64,000 nt of DNA. Source: Panaeolus papilionaceus. Taxonomy: Eukaryota > Basidiomycota > Agaricomycetes > Agaricales. Below the pieces are notes generated by a model that saw nothing but the letters and a program-made list of their open reading frames with translations, was not told the origin of the DNA and ran no database searches. Shown here in pieces: positions 1 to 11,525 of this stretch. The translations under genes and the position numbers were made by a program. How positions within the stretch are numbered: position 1 is the first letter of the stretch; the number at the start of each line of letters is the position of its first letter. Location of the stretch: assembly GCA_015501605.1 (NCBI GenBank), contig JADNRZ010000015.1, positions 682,001-746,000 on the forward strand, written 5' to 3'.

Positions 1-1
1 T

Positions 2-664
2 CTGGTAGCCCTCAGACTTCAGTTCCGTGACGCAGAGCTCCAGTCACCTGGAGAGCGTTCTGCTGCTGCTCGTCATATCGAAAAGGCGTTCCCATCTTTA
101 CAACATGTCGTCCTTGTCAACATTATAGGAATTTGTCATAAATTTAAATATATATTTCCCCTATTCTTAGCAGTGCCCTCGACCACCTCCCTCTCAATCT
201 CTGCCACTTACGACACCGCTCTCGATTTATTAACACTCCTGCAACAAACATACAATGAACGACCAATCCTCCCTAACCTCAAAGCTCTGACGCTCACCTT
301 CTCGCCACGCTCACCTTTGTCTTGGTCTCTCTCCGGCAGGCCATCCGGGGACCGCCTTGAGGTTGCCATTATCGATACTCATTTATCTCGGAATGTTGCC
401 CAAAATGCTACCAGTGGAATATCAACGACTCTGGTTACAAATGCTCGGTTACCATTCTTCACTGAGATAGAGTTCATAGCACTTGGTTCAGAACCAATCA
501 CCAAAGGTCCTTGGCATGGTAGGATGACACAGTATTTCCACTCCCTTCAAGCCAAGTTTCAGACCGAGAACATCAATATCTCCGTCCGAACGAGAGAGGA
601 ATTTGTTCTGGATTGGGACGTTAGGTACTTTTCACGAGATGTGATGCATTATTTTGATCCCTAA
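2..664 (+). CDS. F-box-like/LRR protein, C-terminal part (5' end outside window)
   Basis: An open frame enters from the left edge and stops at 664; no start codon is expected inside the window. The conceptual protein (about 220 residues visible) has the leucine-rich pattern of the C-terminal half of the F-box-like genes downstream. FPSLQHVVLVN followed by PLFLAVPSTTSLSIS aligns with FPSLRKLVILN and PLFLASPSVISLSIS in the 974-2910 gene. The tail ends in MHYFDP, close to the RYFDGE tail of the 16627-18511 gene. The F-box itself lies upstream, out of view. The family role, by analogy only, is substrate recognition in SCF ubiquitin ligases. It is the first of a run of F-box-like copies in the first 18.5 kb. 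Confidence 0.7.
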   Translation: MVALRLQFRDAELQSPGERSAAARHIEKAFPSLQHVVLVNIIGICHKFKYIFPLFLAVPSTTSLSISATYDTALDLLTLLQQTYNERPILPNLKALTLTFSPRSPLSWSLSGRPSGDRLEVAIIDTHLSRNVAQNATSGISTTLVTNARLPFFTEIEFIALGSEPITKGPWHGRMTQYFHSLQAKFQTENINISVRTREEFVLDWDVRYFSRDVMHYFDP

Positions 665-973
665 GCATCTATTTTTCTTCAATTATCAGCTCAGATGCAA
701 CAAACGTCTTGTATGTATTATATAACTTTGTATAATATTTATTTTTGTGCATTTTTGAGGCTTTTGAGTATGTTTCTTGAGTTGTGATCGTATACGACAG
801 TGAATCGACGCGTGGGAAACTCAGGCTTGCTTGCCTCATGCAGATTGCGTTGCTGTTACTAGGCCTTCATCTCTTCCACTCATCCTCCCCTCACGCGCTG
901 CCTTGATTTAGTGGTATGTGGAATATAGACTCATTTATGGGACTTGCTCGAATGGAAGACTCTGAAGGATGAA

Positions 974-2910
974 ATGGAACTTTTTGACGCACAACATAAT
1001 CACCACAATAAAGTGTCGTGGCCTAGTGACCTTGAGGTGGTGAGTTCTATTATCTGTAATATCTCATTGGTGGATTGCTGTAACTCTTACTACAGCTTTC
1101 GATATGGCTACCTTCTCCAATAGTTCAACTCCTATCTCACAATAACACCCCATCTCTCGAAGAGACTGAACGGGTCACTAGTTTCCGCAGCGACATCGAA
1201 AGGGGAATCACAGAACATGGAGAGAAGATTCGTGAATTACGCCAACAGATAAAGTTGCTGAAGAAGGAAAAGAACCTTCTGAATAAAAAGGCATTCGTCT
1301 GTGGAGTCGTCTCGTCGCCGTTTCGCCGTCTACCTATGGAAATACTGCAACAGATCGCAACTCACTATGAAATGCCGTCCCCTTTCTGCTCTGGTTCCCT
1401 AATTTCTCCAAGGTCCCACTTCCCTCTGCTCCTTTCTCAGGTGTCGCGCTCCTGGCGTCAGGCGCTTTACGGTTCATCAACCTTCTGGAAAAATTTACGC
1501 CTTCCACTTCGCAGTTACGTCGGCGTCGATAAGCTAGAATTTTATGGTCGGCTGTCTGGTCGTCTGCCAATTGCTATTCAGCTTCAAGAGTCTGGTGATT
1601 TCAATGGGCCTATCAACAATACAACTATTTTATCCTGGATACTTTCTTCGTGGCCCGGTGTGTCTCGTTTGACAAAATTGGCGATCTGCTCTCCAAAGCC
1701 TTCTGCCTTAATACAATACCTGAACGACCAACTGTACAATTCTACTTCCCCAGTACTGTATATCGATTCCCTCACGTTGGTTGACAGTAAAACACCATTC
1801 TTCCCAATTGATACTGGGTGCGATGGCGAATTTGTCACCCGAATTTGTCAAGCCTTCCCTAAACTTCGTCGGCTGTGGCTGGACTTGCATGAGGTCGCAC
1901 TAGACGTCGAAGATCTGCTGAAGAGGTCAATCCTCTCGGATACACCATGGGCCAGACTGTCAACTTTGTACATTGGGGCACCATTTCAACCTCAGGAATG
2001 GGCCACTTTCATCAAGGTCTGCCCAAACCTCGAGGCGGCATCATTCTGCATTTCTGGACCCTGTCAGTCGTTACCAAACCCCTTCCTTCATCTGGCACCA
2101 TCCCCTCATCTTCACCGCCGTCTCAAGGAGCTCATTATACATTTCCGAAAATACTCTACCCACGTTTTAACGCCCTTTGCTGGCATTCAGTTCTCTGGCC
2201 TCGTCAAATTGCAAATCAACTTTGACCGTTGCAAGCTCAAAACCGCCAGAGTGGCCGGCGACCTCGACCTCGTATTCCCATTCCCGTCTCTAAGGAAGCT
2301 CGTTATTCTCAACACCTTCAGTATCTCGAAGAACATCCGAGGGCTTTTGCCCTTATTTCTGGCTTCACCATCTGTCATCTCGCTTTCTATTTCATTCTCT
2401 CACAAATACGTCACCGAGTTCCTTGGTTTTCTTCGAGGAACGAACGCTGGCGCACACCCTCTTCCCCAGTTACAGACCCTCAAGCTCTGGCTCTCCGCAG
2501 AGACATGGTACCCAGACAACTTTCACGAGCCCTGGCCAAAGGAATTAGACCGTAATCTTGCATTATCTCTTTTTGAGACCTGGGAGACTAGACATTTGGG
2601 CCCTAACGAGGTAAACACCATTAACGAGAAGGGCCTGAAGTCGATGGCAGTTGAAATCCATACGTGGGCGAAATGGAGCGAACCCGACACGGTGTCACAT
2701 GAAGGTCAAGCTGGATCCTCGAACTCATGGAAGGGGTATCGACATGCAGAATGGGTCAACTACCAGATGGCGATGGAAGCATCATTTGACTATCTTCAGA
2801 GGAAGGTGGTGAGGAAAGGGAGTGGAATTGAGGTTCTGATATTGCAAGGAACGGTATCTAGTTTTGGAGCGCCGATGGAGGAAAAGATGAAAAGTCGGTT
2901 CGAAATTTAG
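974..2910 (+). CDS. F-box-like domain protein with LRR-type C-terminus
   Basis: Proposed exons are 974-1039 and 1096-2910, separated by a 56-nt GTGAGT..CAG intron in phase 0 (626 residues). The first exon gives a short leader (MELFDAQHNHH...WPSDLEV) that matches the first exons of the 13538-15555 and 16627-18511 genes, which supports this start over internal codons. Exon 2 begins LPSPIVQLLSHNNTPS. A coiled coil rich in E, K and Q follows, then the F-box-like segment SPFRRLPMEILQQI, then leucine-rich repeats. The family is greatly expanded in Agaricomycetes and is presumed to supply SCF ubiquitin-ligase adaptors; the actual substrate cannot be inferred. No frameshift or internal stop was seen. 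The exact donor (after GAG or after GTG) is the least certain point. Confidence 0.72.
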
Positions 2911-3302
2911 GCAATGTTCAACGGTTGTTGCTTATGACTTATGAGCATGTCAAACAGTCGTATTATTAATACTACAATTTTGTCAATTTGATGGAAATCA
3001 GGTCCTGTGTTATGTACATATATGTCATGGTTCTCGAGGCTCGAGCCACGTAAAAATTGGTAATTTTCGTCCATCCTATTCGCCGGAAACCACATTGAAT
3101 AACTGTCCACAGTCCACAGTCGAAATTCTTGACCCAGCACGCAAACACATGGAAATTTTTGGTCCTCAGCATGTCGATCACAGAAGGGTACAATGGCCGG
3201 AGGGACTTGCTTTGGTATGTGGTCGAGTTGCTTAATTTTATCCAAGCCCCAGAACTGAAAGACTATAGGTTGATATGACAATTTCGACGACATTTCGACA
3301 GC

Positions 3303-3768
3303 TGCTTACCCACAACGATTCTCCTTCTGAAACTTTACCACAACACTGAGTCTTTTCCGCTTCCTAATGTTGAAACTCTGGAGCTCGAGTTCTCCCCGGA
3401 GTTCAGCGTATGGTCTAAGTCTGGCTTAGACTCGGAGTTCACAGAACAATTCTCGAAGATCAGAGAATCCGTAGTCGCGTTTCGAAGCAACACAAGCGAT
3501 AACTCTTCTGTCTCGGGGTTTGGAAGGCTTTGTGACGACTTCCAGAATCCAGATGGCGGTTTCGTTCACATGGTCCAGCGCTTACAGGACTCAGAGTCCG
3601 ACAAAAACTCGAATCAAGACCATTCTCGAATATTTTTTGAGGCTCTGCCAAGAAGTCCGTGAACGCGACCTCGGTATCGATGTCGTTCTGATAGATACCA
3701 AATCACCTGATTCTTTCTGGACGGTACAGAATTGGTCTGCAATCGAGGCCGAGCTTATACAAATCTGA
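3303..3768 (+). pseudogene. Decayed F-box-like gene, 3' fragment with frameshift
   Basis: Two overlapping frames together match the last 150 residues or so of the 13538-15555 F-box-like protein. The first frame (about 3303-3530) reads FPLPNVETLELEFSPEF and then an acidic stretch. The second (3520-3768) reads IQMAVSFTWSSAYRTQ, KTRIKTILEYFLRLCQ and RDLGIDVVLID, and ends normally at 3768. The paralog has FRMAISFTWSSTYAKR and RDLGIDVVVVD at the same places. A one-base indel near 3510-3530 breaks the frame. No N-terminal exon or F-box is present, and no intron with usable splice sites repairs the break. I call it a truncated pseudogene. Confidence 0.65.
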
Positions 3769-4030
3769 CCTTCGATGGTTGGCCGTGGTTGACGTGCATG
3801 TCTACAATACTGGGGGATTTTTGCTCTTGTACATGCCATCGGTAGAGTTGGAAGTTTTTGATAGAAAGGTCCTGGAAGTCGAGTGTGTATATCGAGTCGC
3901 TACTGAGATATCTCTCAGGCCCTGACATATGACATTATATTGCGCAAAATGTTAGCATGTGGGGACCTCCCCGAGCTCAATAAAAAAAACTGAGGAAATT
4001 GAACAAAATCTGCACAGAAGCAAAATTCAA

Positions 4031-4167
4031 TGACAACAGAGGGATTCGACTCGCCCTTTCGGACCAGATTGAGTGTACACATGTTCGACGCAAACATGGT
4101 ACCCGCTGAACCTCGACGTGAGGTCCACTCCCGATTCTGGCGCCTTAGACCCCTCGGCCATATTTCC
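4031..4167 (-). pseudogene. tRNA-Leu-like relic with an insertion in the anticodon loop
   Basis: Read on the minus strand this has a near-complete class II tRNA frame. The acceptor 5' strand is GGAAATA and the 3' strand TGTTGTC plus A. The D arm is TGGCCGAGGGGTCTAAGGCG, the anticodon stem CCAGA/TCTGG, and the variable arm TCCGAAAGGGCG. About 65 nt lie between the two halves of the anticodon stem, so it has the layout of an intron-containing tRNA-Leu. The T arm lacks about 3 nt (GAGTCGAATCCCTC), which damages box B, and the anticodon positions read CGG, not a leucine anticodon. It is therefore probably a dead copy. A sister sequence lies at 16198-16379. Confidence 0.55.
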
Positions 4168-6608
4168 ATGAGTGGAATTAGGCGGAGGGAAAACCTGGGG
4201 TAGTATGGTCATTATGGGTGTGTATGTTGTCCGAATGTCCGATAAGTGTAATGTCGGTGATCAGGAGATAAGATCTGAATGGAATAGGGGCTATCTCATG
4301 GTCTTGTGAGCTTCGCCCTTCAGATTGTTCTATCTTGTTCTTCAAGCTTCATGCTTTCTGATTTCTTATGAATTTCTGATAGAATCGTGGATATCAAAGG
4401 GATGATCATCCGTAAATACAAAATTGAGGGTGCAAAGTTGGTGCACACATAATCGATGATAAGGAATTTAGAAGGGCTTGTCAACCAGTTCCAAGTCGCT
4501 CAGCCTCTTGACATAAGTATCTTATGTGGCACCACGTATGCTTATTGACACAATTGTGTAAACGCCTATCCAACAGATGTGAGAGATCTAACCCATGGAG
4601 AGGGCAGACTACTTACAGACAAGTAGACGGAAATGAACGCTTGACGGCTTGACAGATTGACTCAAGGGTTCACGGCAACTGCCATTTGGATGAAGCCCTC
4701 TTGTGCTGAGCACATTAGCTTCATGGAATCGTCGGAGCGATAACGATATCTCCAGAAGCTCGTGGCAATAATTTCTACTTGCTCATTCGAGCTGAATCGT
4801 ATCGCACGCGACAGTATAACCTCAAGCTCTTGCCCTTTGATATGAACTGCATGCCGCCGATCGTGGTTTTGGGGTTGATCCAACGGCTCCAGTGGCGCCT
4901 TTGTACCACACTCATGACCACTCAATACCGGTGGACTCATACCAAGTAATAGAAATAGTGATAAAGGGCTATACCGGTTCGGGCATTCTTCATTTTAAAC
5001 TCCAGGCCCATATAATGGTTTAAACTGCAGTGAGGTGATGGGTAACGGAGTGAGAGATAATCGCGGGATGGTTCTACTGGAAAACGCGTATGCCTTTACA
5101 ATATGAAAGGAGGGTCAAACTGTCAACGTCAACGATTGTATTGTATATGTATATTAATAGCCATATAGATCCAGCCACTGCAGGGTCGTCAGTCAATCGA
5201 GCTTTGCAGCTGAAGACCAGTGCGGCGAGAGTATTTTTGTCCCTCGGAAAGTCTCAAGAACTAGTGTCGCAGTTCTATGAAATTGTAGTTGACGGATGTA
5301 CATAAGTAAGCTGTACTGCAGGACAAGGGTCTCGGGGAATAATTGGTTTTACCACAGCGCATCCGACACATCGATCCGACATTCGAAGCTAATGATACTG
5401 ATCAGGTGGACGTATCGAAACTGCTGTAAAGGGAACTTGTAACCAGAGCTTCGTACATGATATGGACGGCAACGCTCGATACTTCAGAAGCCATAAAGTC
5501 AAGTTAAAAGCTGCGATGGAGTGCAGCTTAGTGATTCGAAGGTCTAAATTGTACTAAACCACCACGACCGACTTCGTTCTCCACGTCCGTGGATGCTACC
5601 TTAGTCAACGCTGGAAGCAATATGGCAGTGCGGGGTCGGCGTGGTATACTCTCATGAGTGTGAACGACTTCAACAGGCGTATTTATCATCATCGATACAC
5701 GAAGCTCTCTATCTCGAGGTTCGAGGACACGACGATCTGGAGTAGAACTTTGCCGTGAGCTTCCTTCTGCCCTGCATTATCTTTACATGCGAAATTTAAA
5801 CCCCAAAAATCTCGACGGCCTCTGGATGTGAGAAGGCTCCAGTGACTTCCGCCACGCCCTGAGTGAACCTGCAGGGAATGTTCGAATGAGGTGTGGTTCC
5901 TTATTGAACAAATCCTTATCTTTTATCTCAGACACAGGTGCAACTCTGTCTATTCTTGTACTGTTGCATGGATTCAATCAAGTCCAGAAATATAATAACA
6001 ATAGGCTCCGAAGGGATTTAACATTTGGTCTATTCTAGTAAGGCATACCCAAGATAATAGCACTCTTCTGTTAGATGTAATCCTGTCGAAGTAGATGTCG
6101 GTTACAGAATTAATATCTGATGGTCGAGACGGTACGAAATAAAGCAAGACCATTCTCCTCACATTTCAGGGTAGATTGATATACATCGAATAGAACATTA
6201 TACAGAAAAAAATGAAGGCTCAAAGGTCAGTTGAAGGGAGTATGATGCGACGAAGTTACGTATGGGGACATTTGGAATCACAAGGCCCTGGACACGTGCG
6301 TAACAATGCTCGATCATCAACTTTTTTTTGGGGCTCAATGGTCGCACAACCAGTTTGGCCTGTCCTCTGCTCAATAAATACGCCCATCCTCAACTTTCTT
6401 CCCATTTCCTCTGTTATTTTATCTATTCCTTCATTTAAATCTTAACTTGGACACCGGAATTCAAGAAAACTTTTTTTTTCTGCTCGTCGCATTCGCCACC
6501 ATCAACACCGTCGAAGACCTTAGTTATTAGGGACAACCTTTATTAACCAACAAGACGGACAGACGGAAGATCAACGACTCCAAGATTAGCCAGAATATAA
6601 CGACTAGA
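4168..6608. other. Gene-poor interval
   Basis: This 2.4 kb holds only short, unrelated open frames in all six frames and no recognisable domain, RNA or repeat. The last 300 bases are pyrimidine-rich with T runs, and an A/C-rich leader precedes the EMG1 start, as expected for its promoter and 5' UTR. Confidence 0.5.
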
Positions 6609-8153
6609 ATGGATCAAGTTACAGTACCAGCACGCCGAAGGAGACACTCCGGGTCCATGGATAGCAGCGAAAGACCAAAGTTGGCAGCACCGACACCGAA
6701 AAAATACAACACCTCCACGAACGGTGGAATTGACATCATTCCGCGTCCAAAATCTACCCCTGGGGAGAGGCCAACCCAGAGACGTAGGCAGAGGAGTCCA
6801 ACACACTCGGATTCAGAGAACGACGGAGGGGATATGTCGCAGGAGGAGTCCACCATGCACGTCGATGAGAACGGAGTCACCGGTATGAGGGGAACGACGA
6901 CGACGACGAAAAAGAAACACTCGGGGGAAACTCCGGCCTCGGCGTCTCCTGTCCCTATCACGATCCTAAAAAATTCCAATCATCTCGCTTCTTCTCCTCA
7001 CACCACCACCATCAACTCCACAACTGGTGATCGTCCCACTCGTCCTCTTCCTGCTTCAAAGGCAAGAAAAATGGCTTCAACAGCTACGAACCCATACACT
7101 CCTATCCAGCCCATCGCAAACCCTGCTATGTTGCCAGTCCAGCACACGGTCGCGCGCGGAGGACCTAATTCAACTTCGCGCAAGCTGTATGTCATCTTGG
7201 AGCAGGCGTGCTTGGAGGCATACAAGGTCTCTGGTGGAGGAGGCAAGGGAGGACGTGGAAAGGAAGGTGAAGCAAAGTACACTTTGCTCAACTGCGATGA
7301 CCACCAGGGTATCTTGGCAAAGACGGGTAGAGACATCGCTGATGCTCGTCCTGATATTACTCATCAGGTGCGTATTTTTTTTCATTTCTGATCAAGATTT
7401 TTGGGTACTAATGTTTTTTTTTCTTTCTTGCTAATAGTGCTTGCTCACACTTCTGGATTCACCTTTGAACAAGGCGGGTTTGCTGCAGGTGTACATCCAC
7501 ACCGCTCGTGGTGTTCTCATCGAAGTGAACCCCCACGTTCGCATTCCTCGCACATTCAAGCGATTTAGCGGCTTGATGGGTGAGCACATTCGTCCTACCA
7601 TTGCAGGAAATTTTAAAAACGTGTTACCTTTCAGTTCAACTGCTTCACAAGCTCTCTATCCGCGGTGTCAACGGCCCAGAAAAGCTTCTGAAGGTTATCA
7701 AGGTGCGCCCTACTTGGATAAATCCTAATTTGCAGCATTTTCTGATTTCTTGATCAGAACCCCGTTGTTGATCACCTTCCTGCCAATACCATCAAGCTCA
7801 GTACGTTGCTTTCAATTTTCCAACGCTTAAAAATGAGAGTGGTAATAATCCCAAATTTTTTGTAGCGCTTTCGGGGGATGCTCCGGTTCAAAAGCTCTCC
7901 AAATTCGTGCCTACCCTGCCCACCACCCACAATATCGCTGTATTCGTCGGTGCTATGGCGCGAGGCAAAGACGACTTCGCGGACGCGTATGTTGATCAAA
8001 AAATTGGTATCAGTGAATACCCGTTGAGTGCCAGTGTGGCTTGCGGCAAGGTGCGTCGACTTTCGACATATTCCAGTTTTTCGTTTCTCATTACATTGAT
8101 CACTGTACTACTAGTTCTGCTGCGCGTTGGAAGACCTCTGGGATATCGTGTAA
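6609..8153 (+). CDS. EMG1: Ribosomal RNA small-subunit pseudouridine N1-methyltransferase (Nep1/Emg1)
   Basis: Six exons: 6609-7367, 7438-7579, 7635-7702, 7758-7800, 7866-8050 and 8115-8153 (about 411 residues). The SPOUT-class methyltransferase domain starts near residue 190 with [15 protein letters not shown]. It continues with [94 protein letters not shown] and the conserved end [11 protein letters not shown]. In yeast and human the enzyme methylates a pseudouridine in 18S rRNA in the nucleolus and is needed for 40S assembly. Unlike the roughly 250-residue yeast protein, this one carries a long basic, S/T/P-rich N-terminal extension and a glycine-rich insertion ([11 protein letters not shown]). 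Single-copy housekeeping gene; all splice phases agree. Confidence 0.95.
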
Positions 8154-9466
8154 TTGTATCAGTTCAAGAGACGTTGTGTATTTCGGTGTAAAATTGGGTT
8201 TGCTCTCTCTCTGTCTTTATAATATTTTTCGCCTCGCACTTTCTTTTTAATTGTTTACTTGCTATTGTGTTGTCGATGGCGACTCGCTTCGAGTTGTCAC
8301 TCTTATCTTCCTCAGATAAGGCCTACCTTTCTCATATTCATTATCTTCCTCCCGTCCGTTTACATATTTACCATGACCACGATTTTTATGACAATCATTC
8401 ACGACCACGATGTTCATCGAACAACCATTGCTTTCTACCATCACATCACCCTACCTTGCATTACATAGTCCATATTATTATTCCTTGCCATCATCTCACA
8501 TCGTGTATCGTGTATTATCATCACCCATCCTTTCTTTCAGTTATAACTCCCTCTTTCCCCCTAGCACATTCATTTGACACCCTGCACACGCATTTGCACG
8601 TTCTTGCATGTCGCACTGTCATTTCAGCTCGTATTTCCTGGCTGTTTTATGTCCTGTTTATAGGACGACACCTCCCTTTCGCTCTTTTATTCCTTTGCCT
8701 GGTCATGGCCCATTCTACCGTCCCTCTTTCCCCCCACCTTCACATACACACCACTTCCCTTCCCCTCTACACACGATCGTTGGCTGCGTACGGCCCTTGG
8801 TCCCTCCCTCCACATTCCCTCCCCCGCTTTTCTCTCCCCCATCCCCCTAAAAAGAAACTGCACTTCAACTTGCGGTCATATGTATAAAACTAGATAATAG
8901 TTTTTGTTTCTTTGGTTCTTTACATTAATGATATTTCTCTGCCTCATTGTGTGGTGTGATGTGGACTTGCGTGATGAAGCCCATTGATGAGAGGCGCGAT
9001 GTGGTGCGCTTGTTTTTTGTTCAGTGAAAGATATCGAACGCAGATGGGGTTGAGGATATGTGGTATTCGTATCTTTTTAGTTTTCACGAGACCCCTGATC
9101 CTTTCGCTGCAAGCCTCATTTGCCAAGTGGGTCCGGGAGCGTTCGGACCGACCAGCCGATAGCATGAACAGGGTCTTGTGTCCAACGATGGACACAGGAG
9201 GACGCGCACGAGTTGGCGAGTCTTCGGCGGACTACAGTGTGCTTGCGCCGTTTTGATTTTATCTCACACCACATGTTTTAAATCGATATTTTGTGAATCC
9301 TTTGGGGTATTATAGAGCCAAAATGCAGACGCTACAATCAGTCGCATGTAGCTACTGGGAGCACATCTGTATCTACACTTTTATCAGTATCAAGACGGGA
9401 CCCTACGCAAGTCGCGAGGAAGCATGTCTTCATATATAACTAAAAATGTAATACCTTTTGAGCGTA
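8154..9466. other. Intergenic, strongly pyrimidine-rich 3' flank of EMG1
   Basis: From about 8200 to 8870 the plus strand is very rich in C and T with CATCAC/CCTCCC-type low complexity. A 206-codon frame at 8267-8887 is a by-product of that composition (H, S, L and P biased) and is not called. The remainder is unremarkable and ends at the stop codon of the convergent GST gene. Confidence 0.5.
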
Positions 9467-10288
9467 CTATACTTTAGCATAGGCCTCCAGCGCATCGTGC
9501 AACTTCCCAAACGCGCCCTCATGCCAACTCTTAATCTCCTCAAACTCACTCTCCGGAAGTGTCGCGGCCATGTTGCGCAACCAAGCTCCAACCATCAAAT
9601 CCGCATAACAAGCCTTAGCACCAAGGATAAAAGGTCCACTCGTATCCCTCAAAAACAACCTCGCCAGACCCCCCAACGTGCTCTTAAACGACTCCTTCAC
9701 TTTCTCTCGCGCCTCCCCAGCAAGGTAAAAGTCCTCGAATCGCGCCACGCCCGCGCGACGGCAGAACTCTGCCTTGTCTCTCTCCTCGGTCTCTGGGTTA
9801 AATGGGAAGCCTTGGACGCCTAGCTGGACGTGTGCAGTAAACGCCGCGTCGATATTAACGTTGAATTTGGCGTAGTCGGGGTAGGGACTCTCGCGGGTGT
9901 CGGTTAAGGGTATGAGGATCTGGAATTCTTGTGCTAGGACGTAGTCAAGGTTAGCAGGGGGGAACAAGTCGCCTGCGCCCGATTCAGGGTAGGTTTGTTG
10001 TAGGTACACAGCAATGTCGAATGAGTCGCCGACGAGGGCGTCCGTGGAAGGGTCTTGGATGATGGGGAGGGTGTAGAAGTCGGTCCCATCGGCAAATTGG
10101 CGACAGGGTGGGAGGTTGAGGCCTTTACGGACTTTGGATACGTCTGGGAGGGGCACCCATGTTGTGTTGTAGGGTACACCTTTGAAGTTTAGTGCTAGAC
10201 GGGTTTTCCAGGGGTTGGGGGAGGCGCAGGTTTTTTCGACAGGTGGACGGGTTGCGATGTCGTAAAAGGTGATTTTAGAGGTAGACAT
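9467..10288 (-). CDS. Glutathione S-transferase, GSTFuA-like (copy 1)
   Basis: Intronless 273-residue frame with ATG at 10288. The N-terminal thioredoxin-like domain (residues 1-100) opens with ITFYDIATRPP, then CASPNPWKTRLALNFKG. The SPNxWKTR segment is where fungal GSTFuA enzymes, relatives of bacterial beta-etherase LigE, carry the catalytic serine. TLPIIQDPST and VGDSFDIAVYLQQTYP form the glutathione-binding cis-Pro and SD region. The C-terminal helical domain includes FLRDTSGPFILGAKACYADLMVGAWL. The family binds or conjugates small aromatic molecules and is expanded in wood and litter decayers; that is family knowledge, not shown here. Copy 2 lies 1.2 kb upstream in the same orientation. 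A TATA-like box sits about 100 bp before the ATG. Confidence 0.88.
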   Translation of the reverse strand: MSTSKITFYDIATRPPVEKTCASPNPWKTRLALNFKGVPYNTTWVPLPDVSKVRKGLNLPPCRQFADGTDFYTLPIIQDPSTDALVGDSFDIAVYLQQTYPESGAGDLFPPANLDYVLAQEFQILIPLTDTRESPYPDYAKFNVNIDAAFTAHVQLGVQGFPFNPETEERDKAEFCRRAGVARFEDFYLAGEAREKVKESFKSTLGGLARLFLRDTSGPFILGAKACYADLMVGAWLRNMAATLPESEFEEIKSWHEGAFGKLHDALEAYAKV

Positions 10289-10385
10289 TGGAGGCCCTTT
10301 AGTGTCAGTAGTAGTAGAAGAAGTCAGAGATGGAATTGTGGAGGTGGTGGTGTGGCTGAACGATGAAATAGACGTTGAGGTTGGT

Positions 10386-10393
10386 AGTATTTA
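10386..10393 (-). promoter_or_regulatory. TATA box of GST copy 1, next to a CCCCT element
   Basis: On the minus strand the sequence reads CCCCTATAAATA about 100 bp upstream of the ATG. CCCCT is the fungal stress-response element (STRE) core; here it overlaps the TATA box. Copy 2 has a TATA box at the same distance, which supports a real promoter. Confidence 0.45.
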
Positions 10394-11525
10394 TAGGGGT
10401 TCATCTCATCATGCATCGTAATCTTATCATGATTGGGTGACTCACGCGTCTTTATCTAAACCTCGGCCGCTCCCGATGTCGTCGAAGTGAATACATAGGT
10501 CAAGTGTCCGCCATTGCTGCGGAAGGGTACATAGTAGACGTTCAAATTCATAGAATTGACCCTCGAAAAAACCTTGGCAGCTCCGCAGCAACGAATGTTC
10601 CTCCGATTACACAGGCGTTTCGCATCGACTCTCGGTTGCTTTATGATGACTCGAAGTTAATCTCCAGCCAGCAGCGTCTAATTATCGAATATGCGATTCA
10701 GAGGTCGTTCGATGCTCGACCGACACACATCGTTCCGTTTCGAACGCTTTCACATACTACATACACTGGTCTTGTTTCTGTCACCTCGCTCACTCACAAG
10801 GAAAATACCCTTCGAAAAGCCCCACATGGACTGTGTCGGTACCGAGATATGAGTTATACTTTAAGTACGACAGTTTATTTCCTTCAGGGTTTATCGTATT
10901 CAGCTGAAGCGAATCGATCTTATGGATTTGATGATTCATACATCCGTTTTTCTCGCTCGCATTGACGCGAGCGCACAACATGGCTTGACGTTGACGAACG
11001 TGTAGTGTGTGGATCACAAGCTTAAGTGGCCGGTATCGTGACCTTCGAGCCTTCGTACCTTTATGTCCGATCGAGAGCTCCTTTAGCTTTTACTTTGACC
11101 TTTTATCTTGTCGGTCATCTCCTCATTACTAGGTACTCTTCATCGACTCGGAGTCGCGTCAGGTTGCGGCGCAAGACTATTGACTCGTAGCTTTAATCTG
11201 GGAACTGTCGCGAATCGCGATCCATCCCACGACACAACGTACCCATGCATAAACCCCAGCAGCGATAGAACTAATTTTTCAATATCAGTTGAGTCCCTGA
11301 CAACAGTTTGATGGTGTTCAGATTGCCTAGTCAATTATATGTCAAAAGGTCTGTTTACAGAAAGACCTATACCTTGAAAGATTTGCGGCTAGTAAGTGGA
11401 TCCAGGGGAAGCTTAAGGCAGTCGGGCACAATTATGGGGAACATACGCCAGCTTTTGGACTGGCATGTCAATATAGTATGCAGTATAAAACATCTATTAT
11501 CTACTGAGCTTAGAGCACGAACGTC
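10394..11525. other. Intergenic between the GST copies
   Basis: About 1.1 kb. The open frames at 10504-10965 and 11108-11311 show no domain, no paralog and no family similarity. No RNA gene or obvious repeat was seen. Confidence 0.4.

Noticed and set aside
2907..3293. 128-codon minus-strand frame after the first complete F-box-like gene
   Set aside because: Antisense to a 3' flank and the pseudogene leader; no domain.
8267..8887. 206-codon plus-strand frame downstream of EMG1
   Set aside because: Lies in a pyrimidine-rich tract; composition is H/S/L/P biased, without domain or splice context. Explained by base composition.
10504..10965. 153-codon frame between the GST genes
   Set aside because: No family match, non-ATG start and no paralog; intergenic.
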